Assembly (NCBI GenBank): GCA_001970955.1
Contig: MPUH01000194.1
Coordinates: forward strand, 20,502 to 84,501
DNA: 64,000 nucleotides
Direction of reading: 5' to 3'
Source of the DNA: Stentor coeruleus
Taxonomy: Eukaryota; Ciliophora; Heterotrichea; Heterotrichida; Stentoridae
Position numbers and translations under genes: made by a program. Below, in pieces: positions 52,334-60,500 of this stretch (the first letter of the stretch is position 1; each line of letters begins with the position of its first letter). Below the pieces are notes generated by a model. The model was not told the origin of the DNA. It ran no database searches and saw nothing but the letters and a program-made list of their open reading frames with translations.

Positions 52334-53362
52334 ATGCTCACTTTCATTTCAATCTTTGTCAGAATGATGATTTTTTCAAACCTGAATCTTTTGGCATTAG
52401 GAAAAAACATCAAAGAGAGTCCTAATTTTGATATCAATAAAAACAAAGATTTCAGATATGAAATAATATTTGATGCTAATTTTATGAATACCAATACAGA
52501 AAAAGGTAATATCATAGAAATTTGCCCTATAAAAAATTGTCTTTCCTGCAATTCTTCTAAAGAATGTTTGATTTGCCAAGATGGTTATGAAAATAAAGTC
52601 AAATCTTGTAGTCATACTACAAAAAACCTTAGGCAAATTATAGAGTGTGATGAATTTCAATGCCAAGAATGCAACACTCAAGGGACTGGGTGTATTAAAT
52701 GCAATATCGGGTATTTTTTATCCTCAAATTCATGTATAAAATGTTCAGAAAACTGCAGTGAATGCAATAGTATAAATTCCTGTACTAAATGTAATAGTGA
52801 TTATGATAATCAAAACGGTAAATGCTACTCATCCTCCAGCTCATCTAGTTCCAATACTAAACAAATAGGTTTTATAGTTGGGATAACTGGAGCTTGTCTT
52901 TTACTAGTCACTTTCTGTGCCTGGTAATATTTATTCAGGGTAGCAATTCGATATAAAAAATCCCATAGAACCCCATCTCATAGATCAGCCTTATCTTTTA
53001 ATACCCTTCGAGCTAATTATCTAAGAAACCTCGATATTCTTGCAACAGATGAAGCTCTAGAAAACAATCGTAGAGAAATCTATCAATACACTGATGTCAA
53101 TGGGGAAAAACTCTCAGAAAAATATGAAAGCCTTATAATAAACAAAGACAACTTCGATAAAATCATTATAGAAGTTGTGTTTAATAAAAAACTCAAGCAC
53201 TTTGGCGAAGGGGTTTGCACTATATGTTTAGAAAACTTTGAAAAAAATAAAAAATACAGATTAACTCCATGTGGTCATTTGTTTCATTATGATTGTATTT
53301 ATGCATGGATTATTGAAGAAAAAAAGAAAAAGTGCCCAAATGATAATTTTAGATTTGGATAA
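52334..53362 (+). CDS. Single-pass membrane RING-H2 protein with Cys-rich ectodomain (two exons)
   Basis: Removing the 15-nt intron 52924-52938 joins two frames into a 337-residue protein. It has a signal-like N-terminus (residues 1-22) and a luminal Cys-rich region of C-x-x-C repeats (CNSSKECLICQDGY, CKCN-type units, ECNSINSCTKC). A Ser run comes next, then a transmembrane helix at about 178-200 (IGFIVGITGACLLLVTFCAW) and a cytosolic part ending in a RING-H2 (CTICLENFEKN, then PCGHLFHYDCIYAWI, then KKCPND). This is the layout of membrane E3 ligases such as the RNF13/Goliath group, with a different ectodomain. The last RING cysteine of the usual CPxC is Asp here (CPND); Asp can serve as a zinc ligand (as in RBX1), so it may still fold. 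Stop TAA; only 10 bases precede the next gene's ATG. Confidence 0.85.
52924..52938 (+). other. 15-nt intron
   Basis: GTAATATTTATTCAG; GT...AG, A at position 10. It lies at the end of the transmembrane-segment codons; removal bypasses the TAA at 52925-52927 and joins the RING exon in phase. Confidence 0.92.
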
Positions 53363-53372
53363 GTTTATAATT

Positions 53373-56300
53373 ATGGACAAAGTTCAAGTATATGTTTATT
53401 CATGTATATGCTTGGACTTGATTGCCTGTTTTTTAGTAGTTGTAACTATGTTTACAAGCATTTATACAATAAATGACTATTGGGTTTCGTTTAGAAATGT
53501 GAGCTTTATTAGTGATATTGAGCAACAAAGTGTGATGATTAGTATTGGATTAAATGATTTTGAAGACTCAGTGTGTAAAGGTCAAGAAATTGATGTGTTT
53601 TGTAAGGATGTTGGGGATTTGAGAACTATGGGAATGATAGCGAGTTTTTTGCATGGGTTAACTATTGTAGGGTTATTAGCTAGTGCTTTGGATAGTTTGA
53701 TGATAATTTGCTTTAGGGCTCGATATTTTAGGATACTAGCTTGGTCTCATGTTTCTTCTTCGGTTGTTTATACCTTTGCAATGGGTATTTATGTTTATTC
53801 CACATCTTCTTTATCATCAAAATATCTCTTTGCTTACTATAACATGTGGCTGACAGAAATATTACTTATTTTACACTCAGGATTTTATATTTATTTGACT
53901 AAAGTTAAAAACTTTGGCCTTTCGATTCTTAGATATAAACAAATAGATGAACATCCTCAAGAAGAATATAGTCGATATGCTTTAGAATCTGAACGATCAA
54001 AAAAAAGTGAGTCTGCAAATTCATATGAAGCTTTAAAACACCAATATGAAGAATTGTTAAATACTTGTGAAGAAAGGGAGAAGAAGTTTTTTGATTTTCA
54101 AATAAGTGTTAATGAAAGCAAAGATAAAATTATTAGTAATTATGAAAAAAGAATCAAAGAGACTGAAGAGGAAGCTTATGGAAGGGGAAAAAATGATGGG
54201 AATGAAGAGGCTATGACTGAGATTGAAGCAGCGATACAGATTCGTGAAGAAAATGCGTATACACGTGCTTTAGATGAAGCGAATTCCAGGTTTCACCGAC
54301 AAATTGAAGATTTTAAAGCTCAGTTTTCTTTTCACGCTTCTTCAAGCTCTAAAAACACAGAGTTGGAATTGAACAGTAAGTTGATAGAGAATAATTTTAC
54401 TATACAGAATTTAGAAAAGCATCTTCATGACAAAGAACTACATCTTAATTCAGTCATGGCAAGCTATGAAGAAAAACTAATGGGATTATTAAAAGAAAAA
54501 CAGCAAGCCACTGATAAAGCAGCTGAAGCCCAAATGGAAATTGAAAGAAAAAAACAGGACTTAGAAGAACAATCTTTAGAACTACAAGACCTCAAAAACT
54601 TGATCAGCAAATTATCCAAAGAACAATCCTTAAAAGCAAGATCTTTTGATGAACTTCAAGCTAATCATAAAGACTTAATAGATTCATCTGTTAAAAAATC
54701 AGAAGAAATCATTGAACTTAAAGAAAAATTCCAAAAAAAAAATCAAGAACTATTAGAAAACACCAATATTATAAGAAATCTCCAAAGTTCTCTAAGTGAC
54801 AACGAGAGACTTCTACAAGATTCATACAAAATATCAGAAAATTTAAATAAATCTCTTGGGGTACATGAAAAAAATACTAAAGACCAGGAGAAAAAAATTA
54901 AAGAACTCGAAGAAAGTCTTATAAAAAAAGATAAATCAACACAAGGAGTTATTGAAGAAAAAGATAGGAAATTAAGCGAATTTAGAATTCTTATAACAGA
55001 AAAAGAGAAAATCATAAGCGAAATGGGTGAAACTATAGGACAAAAAACACTTTCAAGCCAAGAGACAGAGGAAAAAACAAAGAAAATTTTAGAACTGAAT
55101 CAACAGAACTCAGAAAATGCTAAGAAAGTTATCGAATTAACAGAAAAAAACATAATAAATGAACAGATTATTGAAAATATGACTAATAAGAATTTAGAAA
55201 ATGCTAAAAAAATCTCTGAACTTTCTGACAAACTTGGCCTTTATGATAAAAAAATTAATGATTTAGAAGGAAAAGAAAAAATTTTAACTGAAGAACTTAA
55301 TACTGCTAAGGCTATAGGGAATAAAATACCTGAATTTAAAGAGCAATTAAAAGCGAAAGATGAACAAATATTAAATATGGCTAATGCTATGGCAGAAAGC
55401 GATAGAAATAAAGGGGAAACTTCAAAAAGTGTAATAGAAAAAGATGTGAAAATTGGGGAGATGATGAAAAATATAACTGAATTGGAGAAGAAATTGAAAA
55501 ATAGTGAGGTAAATGTGATGGAAAATGAAAGGAAAATTAAGGAAATCAGTGTTTTGAGTAAAGAGATGGAAAATAATTTGAAGGTTTATAAGGACAAATG
55601 CTTGGATGTTGAGAAGAAAAATGAAGAAATGACGGGGAAAGAGAAGGATTTTGAGTTGAAAGTAGAGGAATATGCTAGAAAAATACATGAATATGAAGTA
55701 AAAGATGGGGAAAATAGCAAGATTATTAAGGATATGAAAGATAAAATACAACAATTAGAAGGGAAGATTAATGATTTAAGTGGGAACACTTTAGAGAAAA
55801 CTACTGAAGTAGAGGAATTAAATAAGAGAATCAAAGAAAGGGATGAGAAAATCGGGGATCTGGATAGGATACACAAGGAAAAAGATCAGAAAATCATTGA
55901 GTTTGCAGCCAGGGACCAGGAAAAATCTAAAAAAATATCAGAATTAGACGAAAGCCTTAAAGAAAAACATCAAAAAATCGCTGAACTCCACACTTCCCAT
56001 GCAGAAAAAGACCAAAAAATAGCTGAACTCCACACTTCCCATACAGAAAAAGATAAAAAAATCGCTGAACTCCACAACACCCACACAGAAAAAGCTCAAA
56101 AAATCGAAAATCTACAAAAAGCTCACACAGAAGCTCAAGCCAAAATCTCTGAACTGCAAACCTCACAATCAGAAAAAGACAAAATCCATAGTCAAAATAG
56201 CATCTTTATAGGGGAAAAAGATAAGCAAATATCAGAACTCAACCTTTTATGCAGTGAAAACAATAAAAAAATAATCGACCTCGAAAGCCAAAACCAAGAA

Positions 56301-57011
56301 AAAGCATCAAAACTGGAAAATTTGACTATATCAACCAATGAAAAAGATAAAAAAATACAAGAATTAAGTATTTTGTCTGCAAATAAAGATAAGAAAATAA
56401 ACGAACTAAACTTTTCAAAGCTGGAATCCGAGAATAAAATAGGAGAATTGACTGAAGAAGTAAATGATGAGAAAGAAAAGACTAAAAAATTTGCAAACCA
56501 ATGCTTGGAAATGGAGAAAAAAGTAGGAATTTTGAATGGAGAGATTGAAAAAGCGAAAAAAACTATAGAGGATATGGGTCAAAATATCAAGTCATTAGAA
56601 ATGAAGTTAGAAGATATGGAAAAACAGTTTAATATTAAGCAAAAAGAGTCTGAGAAAGACTTTTCAACAAAACTTCATATGATGGAAACGGAAAAAATCC
56701 AGATTTTAATAGAAAAAGGAGAATTGGAAAATGATCTTGAAGAAAAAACTAAGTCACTTGCTTCAATAAAAGAGAAACTTCAATTTTCAGAAAGTCAGAT
56801 GAAAGAAGCACAAAATAATCTTAATAAAATGCTCATGGAAAGTGTGGGATTACAATCAAAACATGAAGATGATGTTGCGGAAATCGAAGAACTTAAAAAG
56901 AAAATACAAGTTGTAGAAGGAGAAAAGGGAGAGTTGCAGAAAAATTTGACTAAGCTTGTTATGGAACATCATGTGCTTCAAAGCAAATTAGATGAGTTAG
57001 AAAGTAGCTAA
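53373..57011 (+). CDS. Four-helix membrane protein with a 980-residue coiled coil
   Basis: From the ATG at 53373 the product has 1,212 residues. An upstream in-frame ATG at 53271 would overlap the RING gene. Residues about 6-33, 87-115, 118-143 and 155-176 are hydrophobic and predicted to span the membrane four times. The first loop (about 50 residues) contains two cysteines (SVCKGQE, DVFCKDV), a tetraspan/claudin-like layout. From about residue 230 to the end it is an almost unbroken coiled coil rich in Lys, Glu and Asn. Part of it (nt 55962-56171) consists of five 14-residue, two-heptad repeats on the theme EKDQKIAELHTSHT. The arrangement suggests a long cytoplasmic tether or filament anchored in a membrane, for example between cortex, vesicle and cytoskeleton. 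I know no family with this combination. Single exon. Confidence 0.85.
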   Translation: MDKVQVYVYSCICLDLIACFLVVVTMFTSIYTINDYWVSFRNVSFISDIEQQSVMISIGLNDFEDSVCKGQEIDVFCKDVGDLRTMGMIASFLHGLTIVGLLASALDSLMIICFRARYFRILAWSHVSSSVVYTFAMGIYVYSTSSLSSKYLFAYYNMWLTEILLILHSGFYIYLTKVKNFGLSILRYKQIDEHPQEEYSRYALESERSKKSESANSYEALKHQYEELLNTCEEREKKFFDFQISVNESKDKIISNYEKRIKETEEEAYGRGKNDGNEEAMTEIEAAIQIREENAYTRALDEANSRFHRQIEDFKAQFSFHASSSSKNTELELNSKLIENNFTIQNLEKHLHDKELHLNSVMASYEEKLMGLLKEKQQATDKAAEAQMEIERKKQDLEEQSLELQDLKNLISKLSKEQSLKARSFDELQANHKDLIDSSVKKSEEIIELKEKFQKKNQELLENTNIIRNLQSSLSDNERLLQDSYKISENLNKSLGVHEKNTKDQEKKIKELEESLIKKDKSTQGVIEEKDRKLSEFRILITEKEKIISEMGETIGQKTLSSQETEEKTKKILELNQQNSENAKKVIELTEKNIINEQIIENMTNKNLENAKKISELSDKLGLYDKKINDLEGKEKILTEELNTAKAIGNKIPEFKEQLKAKDEQILNMANAMAESDRNKGETSKSVIEKDVKIGEMMKNITELEKKLKNSEVNVMENERKIKEISVLSKEMENNLKVYKDKCLDVEKKNEEMTGKEKDFELKVEEYARKIHEYEVKDGENSKIIKDMKDKIQQLEGKINDLSGNTLEKTTEVEELNKRIKERDEKIGDLDRIHKEKDQKIIEFAARDQEKSKKISELDESLKEKHQKIAELHTSHAEKDQKIAELHTSHTEKDKKIAELHNTHTEKAQKIENLQKAHTEAQAKISELQTSQSEKDKIHSQNSIFIGEKDKQISELNLLCSENNKKIIDLESQNQEKASKLENLTISTNEKDKKIQELSILSANKDKKINELNFSKLESENKIGELTEEVNDEKEKTKKFANQCLEMEKKVGILNGEIEKAKKTIEDMGQNIKSLEMKLEDMEKQFNIKQKESEKDFSTKLHMMETEKIQILIEKGELENDLEEKTKSLASIKEKLQFSESQMKEAQNNLNKMLMESVGLQSKHEDDVAEIEELKKKIQVVEGEKGELQKNLTKLVMEHHVLQSKLDELESS
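55962..56171 (+). repeat. Tandem 42-bp coding repeat in the coiled coil
   Basis: About five units of 42 bp encode EKxQKIAELHTSHx. The first three are near-identical at the DNA level; the later two are diverged. The unit is two heptads, so the coiled coil stays in register. Sense-strand base composition here is C-rich compared with flanking coding sequence. Confidence 0.8.
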
Positions 57012-57583
57012 AAAATAATTCTCATTTCAAAAAAAAAAAATATTTATAGATTTCATATATGAGGAAAATAAATTTGCATATAATGTATAAGTTGTTTAGG
57101 TATATTTTAAATAAAACAAGTATTTTTTTAATGATGCTTGGATTTTATTATGTATGAAAGTCTTAAAAAATATAATTAAAAAGTAAACTGGTTGATATAA
57201 GCTTTAAACATTCATAGTAACCAAAATTTAAATGCATAAAAGTCAAACTTAATTCAAATTTGGAAATAAAAAAAAAATTTCATATAACAAAATACCAAAT
57301 AACCCTACACCAACATCTTAAAACAAAAACTCCTCCTTATGATACAAAAACCATTTAACCAAACATACAACAAATTTCTAAACCTAATTTACCGAATCTA
57401 TAAAAAAATCCAACTATTCAACAGTCACCTTTTTCTTTTAAACCATAATTCCCAAATAAAAAAACCCAAAAAAAATCAAATTCAAGCTAAATGCAAAATT
57501 TTTCTTTTCAAAAAAATATAAATTATATTATTTTTTAATACCCCCCCCCTATTATTTAATTTATTATATATAAGGCTATAAAT
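57012..57583. other. 5' flank of SPT6 with a C9 tract
   Basis: No gene; a 60-codon frame at 57339-57521 is a product of the G-poor composition (57301-57360 has 19 C and 1 G). There is a run of nine C at 57541-57549, 35 bases before the ATG, followed by a TATA-rich stretch (57551-57580). Both may be promoter elements. Confidence 0.55.
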
Positions 57584-60500
57584 ATGGATAGTGACTCTGA
57601 TTCTAGTAATGAGCCAGATGGGTATGTTCAAGATGGTTTTATAGTCCCTGATGAACCTTTAGAAGATCATGTTTCTGACGAAGAAATCTTGCCAAAAAAG
57701 CGAAGAATTCAGCTTAAAATAAATAACCAAGATGATCTTGACCTCTTAAAAGATAACCTTGGCATGTCTAAAAGCGAAGAACCCATTAAAAAAAAGCAAA
57801 AAAATTATGGAAGTGATAGTGACGAGTCTTTAGAACTAGGGGAAATCCCAATAATTTATAATGAAAATATCCAGTTATTAGTTTCTATTTTTGGCACGAA
57901 CGCAGTGAGTGAAGTCAAAGAAACACGGAAAATTGATTTTGAACCTGCTGAACAACGTGAAAAATTTATGAGAAATGAAGATGAGATAATTCGTGACTAC
58001 GACATTCCTGAACGACTACAGAGCATTTTCAGAAATCGTGAGCTCCCTTCAGAAACCGAGTTATTTTTAGAGACTGAATGGATTTTTAACAAAATTTTAT
58101 TGAAAACTAATGTTCTTAATTATGAAAACATGAAGTTGAAAATCAGCAAATTCCTTTATTTTTATAGGATAGAAAAATATGAAATTCCTTTTATATCAAG
58201 GTATAGAATAAATATCCTCAAGCCTGAACTTGACTTTGACCTTTGGGAACTATACTTTTGGGATAAAGAATGGGGGTATTTATATAAGACAAAACAAGCT
58301 ATGAAAGCATTATATGAAGATGGTGAAGCTTATAGACAAATGATGCTTAAAGGTCGACCTATAGACCCAGGGGTTAAAGTATTATCAAATCCATGTCCTG
58401 AGGTAGAAAAAGAACTTACGACTTATCCAATAAAATACATCTACCATATAAGTGACCTAGAATTTTTTTTCAAAGTTCATATCTACATTTACACATCAGG
58501 TAAAAATACTTTAAAATCCTACAGTTTTCTTCAAGAAGCTCGTAAAAACAGCATAACAAACTTCACAAACAAAGCTGCCCTTACACCAAGCCAATTTTCT
58601 GAAAACCTTAAAGCAAACTCATATGTCCATATCCCAATCAAACCATCTGTCAAACCTCAAGATTTAGCATTTGAACTTTTATCAAGTGAATATACTGAAG
58701 AACTTCAAGTTATAAATTCCGCATGTTTATTAATGAAAAGTGAATTAGCTGCTTTACCATCATTTCGATGTTATATAAGAGATCTTTATTTTAAATATGC
58801 TAGAATCTGCACATCTCCAACAGAAAAAGGTCGAATTGTTTTAGATGTTTTTCATCCTTATTATAGAGTAAAAAACCTTGTAGAAGGTAAATATATAAGA
58901 ACATGGACTGCAGATATATGGGCTGAGGTATTAAAATGTGAAGAACAAGGGCTGATTGTTGTTGAGTTTAAACTTCCTTGGGATAATGACAAAGAAACAA
59001 AAGAAGATCGGATTTTAGAAACAATAAAAAGATATTATTTAACTCAAAATAGTGACGATATTGATAGAGACTGGAACCATTTCAGATTAGAAGTGTTAAA
59101 ACAAGCTTTAAATCAAATCTATAAAGAAAATGCGGAGGTTATAAGAAAAGATCTTACTCTTATCGCTGAAGAATGGGTAAAAACTCAGGTCCAAATTAAT
59201 TTTTTCCATCTTATAAACCAAGGAACTGTTAAAAAAAACAATGGGAAAATTATAGCTTTTGTCACTGACCCTGATACTCAGATGTATGGAAATACCTATT
59301 TAGCTTTAGTTAATAGTTTTGGTGAAGTTATTGAAGTTGCTACTTTTAATACATTAACTATTAGGAAAATTGAATTTGCTCATAATACTGATAAAGATAG
59401 ATGGGTTAAAGATAAGTCTTTATTATCTAAAATAATATTACAACATCAACCTGATGCGATTGTCATTGCTGCAAATTCTTTACAAGCATTATTGTTAAGG
59501 AAAAATCTTATGCAACTTATTGAAGATTTGCAAATGGAGAGTCTTAATGAAATTGATTTGGATTTTGAAGTTGATACAAGTGAGTTGTTAAAGAATTTGA
59601 TACCGGTTTATATGATTGATCCACAAGTTCCAAAACTTTTTGCAAGTTCGCAAAGGTCAAAAAGGATGTTTACTGATTGTAAGATACTGATGAGGATGGC
59701 TATTTCGACTGCTAGGATGTTTCAGAATGCATGTGCAGAAACGTTAAGCTTAGGAGCAGATCCTAATGAGTTGCAAATAAAATACCTTAATTTACATCCA
59801 TTACAATCCCTTTTAAATGTATCAACCTACCTCTCAGCAATTGAAATAGTTGCATTAGACTATATTTCTTCATCAGGAGTAGCTATAAATGATATTATTC
59901 AACATGACCATTTATCAATTCTTCTAAATTTCATCCCAGGACTAGGTCCAGTAAAATCACATGGACTAATCGAGAACTTAAAAAAATCAGGGGGTAAGTT
60001 AGCAATGCGAGCTCAATTAATAGGAAAACAATTTTTAGGTACAAGAGTATATGAAAATGCAGCAGGGTTTCTAAAAATCTTATTAGAAAAACATGAAAGT
60101 GACCCTTTAGATAATACAAGAATCCACCCAGAGTCTTATGAATTAGCTAAAGTTATAGCAAGAAGTGTATTTACAGATACCCATATAAAAGATGATAATC
60201 TTATACAAGAAGTTATGAAACAGCCACAAAAAATGCATGACCTAGACTTAGATAAATATACAAAAATTCATATGGAAAAAACAGGGATGAATATAAAAGA
60301 AGTTCTTGAAAATATAGTCTCTGAACTAACCTCACCATTTTTTCTTCCAGAAAAACGTTATAATGACCTTTCAGCTGAAGAACTTCTTTATTTAACAACA
60401 GGAGAAACAAAATATACACTAAAAAAAGGTAGCCTAGTACAAGCAATTGTTATACTTTATGATGAAGCAAAATTTCTTATTAAATGCAGATTAGAAAGTG

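Noticed and set aside
55422-56166. Minus-strand frames of 69-110 codons inside the coiled-coil gene
   Set aside because: Antisense of Lys/Glu-rich coding sequence reads as Phe/Ser/Leu-rich chance frames; no start context or domains.
57339-57521. 60-codon frame upstream of SPT6
   Set aside because: Its N/K/F/L/Q composition follows from the G-free spacer; no domain.
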